A stretch of 64,000 bases of DNA from an uncultured Cellulosilyticum sp. (GTDB lineage: Bacteria; Bacillota; Clostridia; Lachnospirales; Cellulosilyticaceae). The notes below the pieces were generated by a model. It was given only the letters and a program-made list of their open reading frames with translations, was not told where the DNA came from and ran no database searches. The stretch is from the NCBI GenBank assembly GCA_934725855.1, contig CAKVCL010000006.1:62001-126000 (forward strand), read 5' to 3'. The first letter of the stretch is position 1; each line of letters opens with the position of its first letter. Positions 19,192 through 28,557 of this stretch are shown piece after piece. The position numbers and the translations under genes were made by a program.

Positions 19192-20943
19192 CTACAAATA
19201 ATTAGCTGGATTAACCGGATTTCCATTTTTTCTAATTTCAAAATGCAAATGATTTCCTGTAGAATCTCCAGTTGTTCCCACCCCTGCTATATGTTGTCCT
19301 TTAGATACAGATGTTCCTACACTTACATATAACTTACTACAGTGTGCATAATAAGTTTGGTCACCATTATTATGTTCCACAATGACTAAGTTGCCATATC
19401 CCCCTGAGTTGTAGCCCGAGTAAATGACCTTTCCACTATCTGATGCATAAATCGGTGTTCCCGCAGGTGCTGCAAAATCTATTCCCTTGTGGAAGCTTCC
19501 CCATCTAGAACCATAACCAGATGAAATAGTCCCTGCACCTTTTAGTGGATGACTATAACGCCCTGTACTAGATGTTTGACTATTACTGCTTGAGGTAGTC
19601 GGCTTTTTATTATCTGAGGTCGTTGGTTTTTTATTATTTGAACTACTTGTGCTTGAACCTTGATTAAAGCTACTGCTGTTATCAGTGTAATCAGGTTTTA
19701 CTTCTACTGGCTTTTGTTTGACACCATAACCAATTACTTTAATAACTGGTTTAATCAGCACCTTCTCGTTAATGGTATCTCTGCTGACCTCTTCTCCATT
19801 AACTTTTGTAACCGATACAGTCACTTCATTGAGTCCATCTTTACCCTCTTGGTAAACTTTTGTTTCGCCTTCATATAAATCACTAAATACCACATATTGA
19901 ATTTCAGTTGGAATAAATTGCTTATAAGTGGATTGTTCTACAGTTGTAATCGTTACAATTGGAACTTGTTTCTCTACTTTGATGACTTCACCAATTTGCA
20001 TTTTGGTTTCATCTTCTATGCTTGGATTAAGCTCTAAAATTCTCTCTGGTGTGGTATCATTTGTCATCGCAATATCCCAAATATTATCGCCTTCCACTAA
20101 AGCATACTCAATGAGTTCTTTTCTATTTTGTAACAATTTTTCTTTAGCTTCTTCCGCAGTTAAGACACTTTCTTTATCCACATAGGCATTACGAACTACA
20201 ACTTGTTCGTTAAAATCAAAGCGTTTTACATTTCTTTCAATTTTTTGTCCTTCTTCAGGTGCTTTTTCCTCTGCCACTTCAAAGGAATCCACTGATATGA
20301 TATTAGAAACCTCTTCTTGTGGCAGTGCTTCTTCCACTTCCACTATTTCAACATCCTTTGTAGCTGTCTCAGCTTCTTTCTGGGATGCTTCATCCTTACT
20401 TGCCATTTGTTCTGGCTCGATATTCACTTCTTCTTGTGTTAAGGTCAGTTCCCCTTCTCTTGGTAAAAACTCTTTTGCAATCTCTTCAAGTACGGTATTT
20501 GCCTCATCTTGTGTTGAAACCACCGCATACCCTTGACCATCTACTAAAATTTCATAAGCCTCTATCTCATAGCTAATAGATTCTCCAAGAGCCTTTATTA
20601 ATGCTTCTTCTCCCACAATTTCTTTTCTTTTCCCATGTATAGGCTCTATTTCAACTTGTTCATTCACTGCAATGTCTACACCTAAGTTTTCTTTTAATGA
20701 AGCGACAACTTGCCCATAAGCTGCCGTCACTTCTTCTTTTGTTTTAACTACTGCAATGACTTTACCATCAATTGAAACAGCGTAAGCATTTTTTCTTGTT
20801 CCCATCCATACCATACTGCTTACAGCTAAAGTGATGACCACGCCGCCTATCACCCATTTTGTGATGTTTTTATTTTCTTTTATATTTTCATTTATGTTTT
20901 CTTTTAATGATGTCACGCTTATCACCTTCTTCAAATTATTCAT
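19192..20943 (-). CDS. membrane-anchored LysM-G5-M23 cell-wall endopeptidase
   Basis: A 583-residue envelope protein. One membrane segment (about 30-50) anchors it. A long acidic region rich in Glu follows, then a LysM peptidoglycan-binding unit (about 265-310, ALVEGDNIWDIAM), a G5 domain (about 312-395), a Ser/Asn/Thr/Lys linker (about 400-460), and an M23 metallopeptidase (about 462-583). The zinc site is complete: HKGIDFAAP, YYAHC and HLHFE. It should cut peptidoglycan cross-bridges outside the membrane. Two starts are possible, GTG 20955 or ATG 20943; neither has a clear ribosome site. The order LysM-G5-M23 is typical of Clostridia. Confidence 0.88.
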   Translation of the reverse strand: MNNLKKVISVTSLKENINENIKENKNITKWVIGGVVITLAVSSMVWMGTRKNAYAVSIDGKVIAVVKTKEEVTAAYGQVVASLKENLGVDIAVNEQVEIEPIHGKRKEIVGEEALIKALGESISYEIEAYEILVDGQGYAVVSTQDEANTVLEEIAKEFLPREGELTLTQEEVNIEPEQMASKDEASQKEAETATKDVEIVEVEEALPQEEVSNIISVDSFEVAEEKAPEEGQKIERNVKRFDFNEQVVVRNAYVDKESVLTAEEAKEKLLQNRKELIEYALVEGDNIWDIAMTNDTTPERILELNPSIEDETKMQIGEVIKVEKQVPIVTITTVEQSTYKQFIPTEIQYVVFSDLYEGETKVYQEGKDGLNEVTVSVTKVNGEEVSRDTINEKVLIKPVIKVIGYGVKQKPVEVKPDYTDNSSSFNQGSSTSSSNNKKPTTSDNKKPTTSSSNSQTSSTGRYSHPLKGAGTISSGYGSRWGSFHKGIDFAAPAGTPIYASDSGKVIYSGYNSGGYGNLVIVEHNNGDQTYYAHCSKLYVSVGTSVSKGQHIAGVGTTGDSTGNHLHFEIRKNGNPVNPANYL

Positions 20944-21047
20944 GACTGCTATCACACAATAGCCATTATTATACTTGGAATTTGTTAACTAAATATCACA
21001 AAATTGTTAATGAATAGTTCATATTTACAGTGATGCACGCCAATTTA

Positions 21048-21082
21048 TGGCAAATAGATGGACATTTTCTTATTTTTTGCCA
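21048..21082 (+). promoter_or_regulatory. inverted repeat TGGCAAA-N21-TTTGCCA upstream of SGNH esterase gene
   Basis: Seven-base arms separated by 21 bp, 58 bp before the esterase start. GCCAATTT also occurs twice exactly 40 bp apart here. It could be an operator for a sugar-responsive repressor, but I cannot assign the protein. Confidence 0.3.
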
Positions 21083-21139
21083 ATTTTGATTGTATAAAAA
21101 CACAATTCAAGCTAAACTAATATAGGAGGTGTAAAACAA

Positions 21140-22618
21140 ATGCATAAACAAAATCATTGGATGAAACTTGGTATTTTAGCAGCATTTTTAAGTTTAAATT
21201 CTCAAGGTTTACAAGCTGATACTCTGCCTCAAATCTCTTTTTCGTCAGCAGCTCCTACTGAAATTAGTGAAAAGCAAAATAAAGCTGCCATAGACTATAG
21301 TCGATTTATTACAGAGGATCAACTCTTGCTACCTAGAAATCTATACATTTTAAAGGGTGACTATTTTTCTGCAGAAAAACTTAATGTTTTTCATCAAAAT
21401 GCGTTATTATCATTATCTGAATTTGCTTCGCTTAGTTCAAATTGTACATATGGTCAAAATCTTACTGGTAGATGGCTTTTACAATCTCCTTCTGATGAGG
21501 GTGAAGTACCACCAGAATCCTTTGAACTCAGTTTAACAGCTCGTACACCAAATGGTGAGATTATGGGAGCAACCACCGTAGAATTAGTGGATAAAGCCAA
21601 TACCACCCCCATTAGGTTATTGCCAATTGGGGATAGCTTAACTAGAGCGGGGGCTTATCTTTCTCAGGTCAAACGAAGTATTCCAAATGTCACCACCCTA
21701 GGCACAAGGTTTTATCCTGAAGATGGCATGCCGACTAGAGAAGGACGTGGTGGATGGACTTTAGAAAAATATTGTACCTCTATTAATTCTGATGAATTAG
21801 ATAGTCCTTTTGTTTTCCCCACCACAATATCTGGCGAGCATTATAAAGGAAACACAAGAGATTGGCAAGCAATTTGCTACAAATCTCCTAAGAATCCTGT
21901 TTATAATGGTTTTCAAAAAATAGCTAGAGGTTGGAAAGATTCTGGTGAATTTTTATATACTCAAAAAGGTTACTATAAATATCCCAAGATAGGAGATGTC
22001 ATGGTTGACCCTAGCCTTCCTTTAGAAAAACAATGGGTTGAATGGAATGGAGCTTCTTGGTCAGCTCTTAAAGAGCAACCGACTGAGTTTGAATTTAACT
22101 TTGAGAAATATATGACACGCTACGCGGAAGCTTTTTCTTTAGGCACGCCTACTCATGTGAGTCTTTTCTTAGGAGTGAATGAATTTGGTTTTGGCAAACA
22201 ACTTGATCAAACTAATCTATTTATGACAAGGCTTAATCAGGTGATTGATTCCATTCATTCTTATGACCCTAATATTAAAATCATTTTATGTATGCCAACC
22301 GTTGCTCCAGATACGAATATGGTCACTGCTTCTACCCAAGCTTTTTATAAGGAATACAATTTATGTGTTAAATATCTTGCAAGTAAACTTCTTGAAAATT
22401 TTGATACAGATGAAGCTCTATCTAGGCAAATTTATCTTGCCCCTATGACTCTTACCCTTGATCCCATTAACGGCTTTAATTACATTGAAAAATCTGAACT
22501 TGTTGAAGGCTTTACTTCAACCGTTATTGATACAGATAATAGTATCCATCCTAACAATGACTATGGCCAACTTCAAATGGGCAGCACTTTAGCTGCTGTT
22601 CTTCAAAAATATCGATAG
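21140..22618 (+). CDS. secreted SGNH/GDSL-type esterase
   Basis: A 492-residue exported protein with a signal peptide (about 1-26, ending LQA). An N-terminal beta-type region (about 30-150) precedes an SGNH hydrolase fold (about 155-492). Block I is LPIGDSLT with the nucleophile Ser; GRGGWTLEKY gives the Gly of block II; FLGVNEFG gives the Asn of block III; block V has the His in SIHPN. The Asp normally three residues before that His is Asn here (NSIH), with Asp one place further away. Deacetylation of plant polysaccharide is a plausible job, but inferred. ATAGGAGGTGT precedes the ATG. It is monocistronic. Confidence 0.75.
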   Translation: MHKQNHWMKLGILAAFLSLNSQGLQADTLPQISFSSAAPTEISEKQNKAAIDYSRFITEDQLLLPRNLYILKGDYFSAEKLNVFHQNALLSLSEFASLSSNCTYGQNLTGRWLLQSPSDEGEVPPESFELSLTARTPNGEIMGATTVELVDKANTTPIRLLPIGDSLTRAGAYLSQVKRSIPNVTTLGTRFYPEDGMPTREGRGGWTLEKYCTSINSDELDSPFVFPTTISGEHYKGNTRDWQAICYKSPKNPVYNGFQKIARGWKDSGEFLYTQKGYYKYPKIGDVMVDPSLPLEKQWVEWNGASWSALKEQPTEFEFNFEKYMTRYAEAFSLGTPTHVSLFLGVNEFGFGKQLDQTNLFMTRLNQVIDSIHSYDPNIKIILCMPTVAPDTNMVTASTQAFYKEYNLCVKYLASKLLENFDTDEALSRQIYLAPMTLTLDPINGFNYIEKSELVEGFTSTVIDTDNSIHPNNDYGQLQMGSTLAAVLQKYR

Positions 22619-22660
22619 GCTCAAAGCAAACTTCATGATAACCTGATTTAGAACCAATAT

Positions 22661-22697
22661 AATAAAGCCGTAGGGGTCACGACCCTACGGCTTTATT
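22661..22697. terminator. bidirectional terminator
   Basis: AATAAAGCCGTAGGG/CCCTACGGCTTTATT stem followed by T-run, between converging genes. Confidence 0.93.
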
Positions 22698-22699
22698 TT

Positions 22700-23377
22700 T
22701 TAATCCTTTAACTCACCTTCACGGTAAGTGCTCATTTTTTCTTTAAATAATGTTGAAATGCTAGGTGGTGTATAAATAATACTATTTGCCCCAGCCTCAA
22801 TGGTTTTTAAAATACTTTCATCATGATTTCCACCTGTTGCTATAATCGGGATATATGGATACTCTTTTCTGATTTCCTTAATAATATCCACCGTTGCCTT
22901 TCCACCACTCACATTTAATATGTCTGCACCAGCTTCAATCTTGCCTTTAATATCTGTACGACTAGTGGCTATGGACGCAATAACAGGAATATCAATATGT
23001 TCTTTAACATATCGAATCGTTTCATGTGGGGCAGGTGAATTTAAAATGACCCCTATAGCCCCTTGAAATTCGGCATGTAACGCAATATTAGCTGAACGAG
23101 TTCCATGGGTTAAGCCACCTCCCACACCACATACAACTGGAATATCTGAAACAGACAAAATAGCTTGCGTAATAGTAGGTTGTGGCGTAAATGGATAGAC
23201 AGCCATCACTGCATCTGCATCTGTATTTTTAATAATCGCTACATCCGTTGTAAAAATAAATGATTTAATGCGTTTGCCAAAAATACGAATTCCGCTACAC
23301 CTTCTGATGACTTCTGGTACCTTTACATTATTTTTTCTTAAGTTACCTGTTACTTCTGGTATGTAGTCATATCTCAT
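22700..23377 (-). CDS. TIM-barrel protein of unknown function (ribulose-phosphate-binding barrel type)
   Basis: A 225-residue cytosolic protein. The alternation of beta strands and Gly-rich loops fits a TIM barrel: VVCGVGGGLTHG, VIASIATSRTD, AGADILNVSGGKAT, IPIIATGGNHDESI and AGANSIIYTPP. The late GG loop is like a phosphate-binding site of ribulose-phosphate-binding barrels. Such proteins are often labelled hydrolase without experimental support, so I leave the reaction open. It is monocistronic, with its own terminator. Confidence 0.6.
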   Translation of the reverse strand: MRYDYIPEVTGNLRKNNVKVPEVIRRCSGIRIFGKRIKSFIFTTDVAIIKNTDADAVMAVYPFTPQPTITQAILSVSDIPVVCGVGGGLTHGTRSANIALHAEFQGAIGVILNSPAPHETIRYVKEHIDIPVIASIATSRTDIKGKIEAGADILNVSGGKATVDIIKEIRKEYPYIPIIATGGNHDESILKTIEAGANSIIYTPPSISTLFKEKMSTYREGELKD

Positions 23378-23496
23378 GTTTGTCTCCTTTATTCTGTCAG
23401 ATTACACCCTAAAGCACATTTGTTTCCCCCTAAATTAAAAATCCTCAACTCCAACTACGTTAGACATTGAGAATAGCTATACATAAAATTTGCTTT

Positions 23497-23688
23497 CTAT
23501 TTATTCATTGCTGCTTCTGTCATTTGAGATGGTGAACTCGTTGCAACTTTAATCACTTCTTGACCTGAATCTTCCTGAACTAATTTAAATGTCATTTCAC
23601 AATCTAAACAAACAGCTTTGAATAAAGCTGATTTCGTTGTAATTTTTACCACTGGTCGTCCACAGCATGAGCAATATTTTAATGTCAT
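23497..23688 (-). CDS. small protein with two cysteine pairs (zinc-ribbon-like)
   Basis: A 63-residue protein. CSCCGRP at about 6-12 and CLDC at about 29-32 could hold one zinc ion; the remainder is polar. I chose the ATG with AAGGGGGATAAAA just before it; a longer in-frame reading to 23781 has no ribosome site and adds a hydrophobic leader of non-coding character. Function is not known; a nucleic-acid or protein-binding adaptor is possible. Confidence 0.6.
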   Translation of the reverse strand: MTLKYCSCCGRPVVKITTKSALFKAVCLDCEMTFKLVQEDSGQEVIKVATSSPSQMTEAAMNK

Positions 23689-23896
23689 TTTTATCCCCCT
23701 TATATTGAAACCTTTTTTATTTCTACCTGTTATTATAGCCTTTAAAGCCGTAGAATACAATAAAATCTGTAAAAGAATCATAGAATAACTACTGATTATT
23801 CAATTTAACATTTTATTTATAATTTATCCTTCAATAATTCTTGATAAATGTGTTCATACTATATGTATATCAATCTACATTAATCGAGGCATATTT

Positions 23897-24625
23897 ATGA
23901 AAAAAATAGTTATCCCTTTACATCATTATCTATTAGTCATTATTTTGGTTGTAGTTTGTGCTTTCCCTCTCATGGCTACTGAAGCTTCTTGTAAACCTAA
24001 TGATGAAAAAATAGTTTATCTCACATTTGATGATGGGCCTACCCCTAAAATTACAGAGGACATCTTAGATGTCTTGCAAGCTAAAAATGTTAAAGCTACC
24101 TTTTTCGTTGTAGGTAAAGAAATTAAAGGAAGAGAAAATATTTTAAAGAGAATTTATGAAGAAGGACATGGCATTGGTCTTCACACTTATAGCCATAACT
24201 TCAAAGTCATCTATAAAAATCCAGAAAGCTTCATTGTGGAAATGGAAAAAACACAAAGCACCATTAATGATGTTCTTGGCACCCAGTTAACCATCTCCCC
24301 TATCCGCTTTCCTGGTGGTAGTGCTGGTAGACTTAATAAAAATTTCTATGAAAAGCTTTGTCAAAAAGGTTATTTAGTTTTTGATTGGAATGTGGACTTG
24401 CAAGATGGCATTAAAGGTAATTTATCACCTGAAGCTTTTCTTTGTAACGCTCAGAGGTGTATGGATAAAAGCACAAGAAAAATCATCCTTGCCCATTGTA
24501 ATTCTAATAACAAAAATACTTGTTTAGCTTTATCTTCTATTATTGATTACTATACTAAAGAAGGTTATACCTTTAAAGCCATTGATAATGAAACCCCTCC
24601 TTACTTTTTTAAGTTTAAAAAATAA
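23897..24625 (+). CDS. exported polysaccharide deacetylase (NodB domain)
   Basis: A 242-residue protein with an N-terminal signal/anchor (about 8-28) and a NodB carbohydrate-esterase-4 domain. The motifs are TFDDGP (catalytic Asp and metal Asp), HTYSHN (metal His pair), RFPGGS (motif 3), and DWNVDLQDG (motif 4). It should remove acetyl groups from N-acetylglucosamine in peptidoglycan or chitin-like polymers at the cell surface. A weak ribosome site (CGAGGCA) precedes the ATG. It converges on the nitroreductase gene 11 bp away; no clear hairpin separates them. Confidence 0.87.
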   Translation: MKKIVIPLHHYLLVIILVVVCAFPLMATEASCKPNDEKIVYLTFDDGPTPKITEDILDVLQAKNVKATFFVVGKEIKGRENILKRIYEEGHGIGLHTYSHNFKVIYKNPESFIVEMEKTQSTINDVLGTQLTISPIRFPGGSAGRLNKNFYEKLCQKGYLVFDWNVDLQDGIKGNLSPEAFLCNAQRCMDKSTRKIILAHCNSNNKNTCLALSSIIDYYTKEGYTFKAIDNETPPYFFKFKK

Positions 24626-24636
24626 GGAGGGACCTA

Positions 24637-25272
24637 CTAGTCTATAAACTCTACAACATCTTGCATTGGAAAACGTTCAGGTTTCTCAGGTGTTTCTTCT
24701 ACTGGAACCCCCATGGCGATCATTGACATCATTTCATAGCCTTCTTTTTTCCCAATTAATGCTTCAATTTCCTTTTTTGCATGAGAGGGGCCTGTCATAT
24801 AGCAAGTCCCATATCCTAAATCTGTTGCTTTAAGTAAAAAATTCTCTACTGCTGCACCAATTGCTTGCGTGGCAGATTGAGTGGACTTAATCGCATCTAT
24901 GATTTCTTGCATTTCTTCTTGCCCAGCTAAGATTTTTTCTTCAATCATAAAATAGGGCTTAGCATAAACCACAACTAAAACAGGTGCACCTTTAAATAAA
25001 GTATAATAACGCATCAGTTTCATAAATTTTTCTTTTGTTTTTTCATCCTTTGCATAAGCGGCAATTTGTTCATGCCTTGCTTCTACAGCTTTTGTGAGCT
25101 TGTCAATTAAATCTTTATTTTGAATCACAACAAAATGCCAATTTTGTTGATGCTTTGGAGAAGGAGCCTGACAAGCTGCCTCAAGGCAAGCCATAATATC
25201 TTCTTTTTTAACCGCTTCATCTTTAAACTTTCTAATACTTTTTCTCTTAAAAATGCCTTCTGTGATATTCAT
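24637..25272 (-). CDS. nitroreductase family protein
   Basis: A 211-residue cytosolic flavoprotein of the nitroreductase fold. The N-terminal FKRKSIRKFKDE carries the FMN phosphate-binding Arg pair, QAPSPKHQQNWHFVVI is the usual second motif, and ATDLGYGTCYMTGP the third. Electron acceptors are not predictable. The start at 25272 follows GGAGGAATCA; the in-frame TTG 12 bp earlier overlaps this site. It may be co-transcribed with the upstream methionine aminopeptidase gene (55 bp apart). Confidence 0.85.
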   Translation of the reverse strand: MNITEGIFKRKSIRKFKDEAVKKEDIMACLEAACQAPSPKHQQNWHFVVIQNKDLIDKLTKAVEARHEQIAAYAKDEKTKEKFMKLMRYYTLFKGAPVLVVVYAKPYFMIEEKILAGQEEMQEIIDAIKSTQSATQAIGAAVENFLLKATDLGYGTCYMTGPSHAKKEIEALIGKKEGYEMMSMIAMGVPVEETPEKPERFPMQDVVEFID

Positions 25273-25327
25273 TGATTCCTCCAAATGATTTCTAATTTAC
25301 GTACCCTACAATTTTTATGAATTCTCA

Positions 25328-26197
25328 CTAATGCGCAATAACTTCTACGCCTGTTTCCGTAATCAAAATGGTTTTTTCCCATTGTGCAGAAAGTGAACCA
25401 TCTTCTGTATAAACGGTCCAATCATCTTCTTCATCAACATATACTTCATAGTCCCCTGCATTAATCATTGGCTCAACGGTTAATGTCATACCAGGCACCA
25501 AAAGCATTCCTTCTCCTTCTTCCCCTACATGTGGCACAAAAGGTTCTTCATGAAACTGCTTGCCAATTCCATGGCCGCCTAAATCAATTACAACTGAACA
25601 CCCATTTTCCCTAGCATGGGCTTCGACTGCTGCCCCTATATCTCCTAAGAACCCCCATGGCTTAATCGCTGCAATCCCAATTTCCATACATTCTTTTGCC
25701 ACGCGAACTAACTTTTCTGCTTCCTCACTTACCTTTCCAATCATAAACATTCTTGAAGCATCTGCATAATAGCCATCAACAATTGTTGTCACATCTACAT
25801 TAACGATATCCCCTTCATGAATAATGGTTTCTTCTGATGGAATACCATGACATACGACATTGTTAATAGACACACAAACACTTTTTGGATAACCTTCATA
25901 ATTAAGTGGAGCTGGAATACCACCATGTGAAACGGTATATTCATGCACAAGGGTATTAATTTCTTCTGTATTCATCCCAGCATGTATTTTTTCCCCTACA
26001 AGGTCTAAAACAGCGTTATTAATTTCTGCCGCTTTTTTCATGCCTAATACGTCCGCTTCACTTTTAATAATTTCTCTTGGTGGCACTTCATATCCTTTTA
26101 ACTCATAGAGTTTTATCTTCTCATCTAATGCAAGATGACACTTTTTATATTTTTTACCACTTCCACACCAACATGGTGCATTGCGATCAACTGTCAT
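25328..26197 (-). CDS. map: methionine aminopeptidase with N-terminal SEC-C zinc motif
   Basis: A 289-residue type I methionine aminopeptidase that removes the N-terminal Met from new proteins. Residues about 9-21 are a SEC-C zinc motif (CWCGSGKKYKKCH), a clostridial variant absent from E. coli Map. The catalytic domain follows with all five metal ligands: Asp in VNVDVTT, Asp in YYADASR, His in GGHGIG, Glu in TVEPM, and Glu in QWEKT. The family usually has about 250 residues; the extra length is the N-terminal motif. A GGGAGG-like site precedes the ATG. It is divergent from the DHH gene. Confidence 0.94.
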   Translation of the reverse strand: MTVDRNAPCWCGSGKKYKKCHLALDEKIKLYELKGYEVPPREIIKSEADVLGMKKAAEINNAVLDLVGEKIHAGMNTEEINTLVHEYTVSHGGIPAPLNYEGYPKSVCVSINNVVCHGIPSEETIIHEGDIVNVDVTTIVDGYYADASRMFMIGKVSEEAEKLVRVAKECMEIGIAAIKPWGFLGDIGAAVEAHARENGCSVVIDLGGHGIGKQFHEEPFVPHVGEEGEGMLLVPGMTLTVEPMINAGDYEVYVDEEDDWTVYTEDGSLSAQWEKTILITETGVEVIAH

Positions 26198-26335
26198 ATT
26201 CTTTCCTCCCTAGGACGACTGTTTATATCAAAATTTAATCAGATTATAAATCCCTTTCTATTATATACCTATTCAAAAGGAATTACACGTCATATAATAT
26301 TACTGAACATCAAACCACTACCTGAAGGAGTAATT

Positions 26336-27277
26336 ATGATTAAATTATTTACACATAATGATTTAGATGGTTTAGCTTGCGTATTACTGGCTAAACTTGC
26401 TTATGGTGAAGAAGCCGTTGATTTTGAAACTTGTCGCTATGAAGATATTGAGGATAAGCTCACTTTGTACTTAAATGAAAAGCAATATGAAGCCTTTGAG
26501 CATTGCTTTATCACAGATATTTCTATGAAAGAACCACTAGCAGCTGTGCTTACCGATTATTTTAAAAATCTTCCCATTCCAGTTACACTGATTGACCATC
26601 ACATTAGCGCCCTCTCCCTTAATATATATCCTTGGTGCCATATTACGGTGGAAGATGCTGATGGCATTAAATGTAGTGGGACTTCTCTTTTTTATGAAGC
26701 CCTTTGTCTATTAGAGGTTCCTTATAAAGAAAAACTTTATACGCCTCTTGTTAAAGCTTTTGTAGAAAAGGTACGCCGTTATGATACTTGGGATTGGCAA
26801 GTACTAGAGGATTTAGAATCCAAACAATTAAATGATTTATTTTTTATTTTAGGCAAAGAACGTTTCTTAGCATATTGGCAAGAACGCCTTCTAAAGGATA
26901 CTGGGGATTTTAGTTTTGATGACACTCAAAAATTACTTTTGGAAATTCGCCAAAATGAAATTGATCAATATATTGAATCTAGAAACGAAGAACTCATTGA
27001 AAAAGAAATCGCTGGCTATAAAGCTGGCATTGTATTTGCTAATCGCTTTCAAAGTGAACTAGGTAATCAGCTCGCTCTCTTACACCCTGAATATGATTTT
27101 ATTGCCATGATTAATGTAGGCGGGGGTGTTTCTTGCCGTACGATTAAAGAGGATATCAATTTAGCCGAAATCGCTGCTTTATTCGGTGGCGGCGGTCATG
27201 CCAAAGCAGCTGGCTTACCTGTTAAGGAAGAAATTCGTGAAATGGTCATCCAGCAAATCTTTCATATTGCACCTTAA
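26336..27277 (+). CDS. DHH family phosphoesterase
   Basis: A 313-residue cytosolic metal-dependent phosphoesterase of the DHH/DHHA1 family, which includes oligoribonuclease NrnA and c-di-AMP hydrolases. Seen are THNDLDG (motif I), ITDIS, LIDHH (motif III), a mid Asp, and the C-terminal DHHA1 loop GGGGHAKAAG. The true substrate is undecided. I set the start at the ATG behind GAAGGAGTAATT; a longer reading frame from 26135 overlaps the divergent gene and has no ribosome site. A hairpin follows the stop codon. Confidence 0.83.
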   Translation: MIKLFTHNDLDGLACVLLAKLAYGEEAVDFETCRYEDIEDKLTLYLNEKQYEAFEHCFITDISMKEPLAAVLTDYFKNLPIPVTLIDHHISALSLNIYPWCHITVEDADGIKCSGTSLFYEALCLLEVPYKEKLYTPLVKAFVEKVRRYDTWDWQVLEDLESKQLNDLFFILGKERFLAYWQERLLKDTGDFSFDDTQKLLLEIRQNEIDQYIESRNEELIEKEIAGYKAGIVFANRFQSELGNQLALLHPEYDFIAMINVGGGVSCRTIKEDINLAEIAALFGGGGHAKAAGLPVKEEIREMVIQQIFHIAP

Positions 27278-27280
27278 TAT

Positions 27281-27330
27281 ATGCAAAATGGGAGCTGTTG
27301 CACGTTCATACAACACCCCCCATTTTGCAT
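27281..27330. terminator. hairpin after DHH gene
   Basis: ATGCAAAATGGG/CCCATTTTGCAT arms with an inner TGTTG/CAACA; no proper T-run follows on the plus strand, so termination is moderately supported. It lies between converging genes. Confidence 0.7.
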
Positions 27331-27363
27331 ACTATTCTTTTTATAAACTCTGTCATCTTTCTA

Positions 27364-27576
27364 TTAACTATTAATTAAGAAATCTAAAACATTCCAGCCA
27401 GCACTTGTTTCCCCTTTATACAATTCTGTATAACCGCATTTCTTACAGCTAATGGTAATAAATTTCTTATTTTGCACATCAAATATTTTGGCAAAATTAC
27501 CTCCTGTTGCTTGAAATTGGTCGGATTCGTAACTTCCATTGCCACACTTAGGACAAACATAATTTTGTTGTTGCAT
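27364..27576 (-). CDS. small zinc-ribbon protein (DUF2082-like)
   Basis: A 70-residue protein with CPKCG near the N-terminus and CKKCGYTELYKG in the second half, a four-cysteine zinc ribbon. This layout, with ATGGNFAKIFDVQNKKF between the pairs, matches predicted nucleic-acid-binding DUF2082 proteins. The ATG at 27576 follows AAAGGGGGAAATAA; the longer frame to 27630 lacks a ribosome site. Function is not known. Confidence 0.75.
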   Translation of the reverse strand: MQQQNYVCPKCGNGSYESDQFQATGGNFAKIFDVQNKKFITISCKKCGYTELYKGETSAGWNVLDFLINS

Positions 27577-27667
27577 TTTATTTCCCCCTTTAACGATTAT
27601 TAAATTTATTATATCCCACAAATTTTTCAACTTTACATCCTTAACAAAAAATTAAGAGATGCCTCAG

Positions 27668-28471
27668 TTATTCCTTTAAATTTAAAATACACCCTACAAA
27701 GATTCCAGTAAATAGCATGCCTGAAAGTGCTACAAATGCTGAGGCAATTTTAGCAATCATGGTATGTGGGCTAATATCTCCAAATCCAACGGTGGTAAAC
27801 GTGACAATTAAGTAATAAAACAAATCCACCGCTGATGATTTGGTGAGCACCTCATTATCTATAAAGTGATGTGCCTTAGGTTCTATATAAAATTGAATAA
27901 ACAATAACAAAGTATACAAATTCACTAAGATAATAAAAAACCAAGTCAAGATGCTTTTAAATTTCAAGGCACTATTTTGAACTAAGTACTTCGTTGCCGT
28001 CTTATGCTTTCCTAGTACAATCCCTATGAGTTCCATATAAACAATCAAAACGCTCATTAATAGTGCAATAAAACAAGCTTGTCTTTCAATCCATCCCTCT
28101 AACTGAGATAAATTAAGTAAGATAATCGTTGGAACAGCCAATGTAAAAACAATATTAATGGTCATAGTATGTACATATTCCTCAAACCACTCCAATAAGG
28201 TTAAAAGTATTTTTATCAGCCAAATGAGTGAAATAAACGTTAACACAAAAATAATGCCTTTTTCTATCATTCCTTCTGTTTTCATGGCTTTGATTAAACT
28301 CATACAACTAATTATAAAAAGCTGTAAAATGCCTAATATCCTGTCTTCATTATCTCCTGTTTTCCAATAAGGAATTAAATAAACAAGAATGTCTTTCCCA
28401 TTTATAGAACATTCATTAATTCTATTTATAAACTGAATGCCTAACAAAGCTAATAAAATATAAACTAGCAT
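27668..28471 (-). CDS. potassium channel family membrane protein
   Basis: A 267-residue membrane protein with about six to seven hydrophobic helices. The last two flank a pore loop with the selectivity filter TVGFGD (FTTVGFGDISPHT), the mark of Ion_trans_2 potassium channels. No RCK/TrkA regulatory domain follows; the protein ends just after the last helix. GAGGTGAGAGC precedes the ATG. The adjacent downstream gene is on the same strand but 90 bp away. Confidence 0.82.
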   Translation of the reverse strand: MLVYILLALLGIQFINRINECSINGKDILVYLIPYWKTGDNEDRILGILQLFIISCMSLIKAMKTEGMIEKGIIFVLTFISLIWLIKILLTLLEWFEEYVHTMTINIVFTLAVPTIILLNLSQLEGWIERQACFIALLMSVLIVYMELIGIVLGKHKTATKYLVQNSALKFKSILTWFFIILVNLYTLLLFIQFYIEPKAHHFIDNEVLTKSSAVDLFYYLIVTFTTVGFGDISPHTMIAKIASAFVALSGMLFTGIFVGCILNLKE

Positions 28472-28557
28472 GCTCTCACCTCATTAGTGCTTGTTCTTCA
28501 GTTCATTATATTCTTGTCCTTATCGAATCATACCTACCCTTAAATTCTCCAATGACC

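Noticed and set aside
23400..23496. Terminator after the small zinc gene
   Set aside because: Only a 5-bp CTCAA/TTGAG stem was seen; too weak to list.
26135..26335. Longer start for the DHH gene
   Set aside because: It crosses the divergent methionine aminopeptidase gene and has no ribosome site; the ATG at 26336 does.
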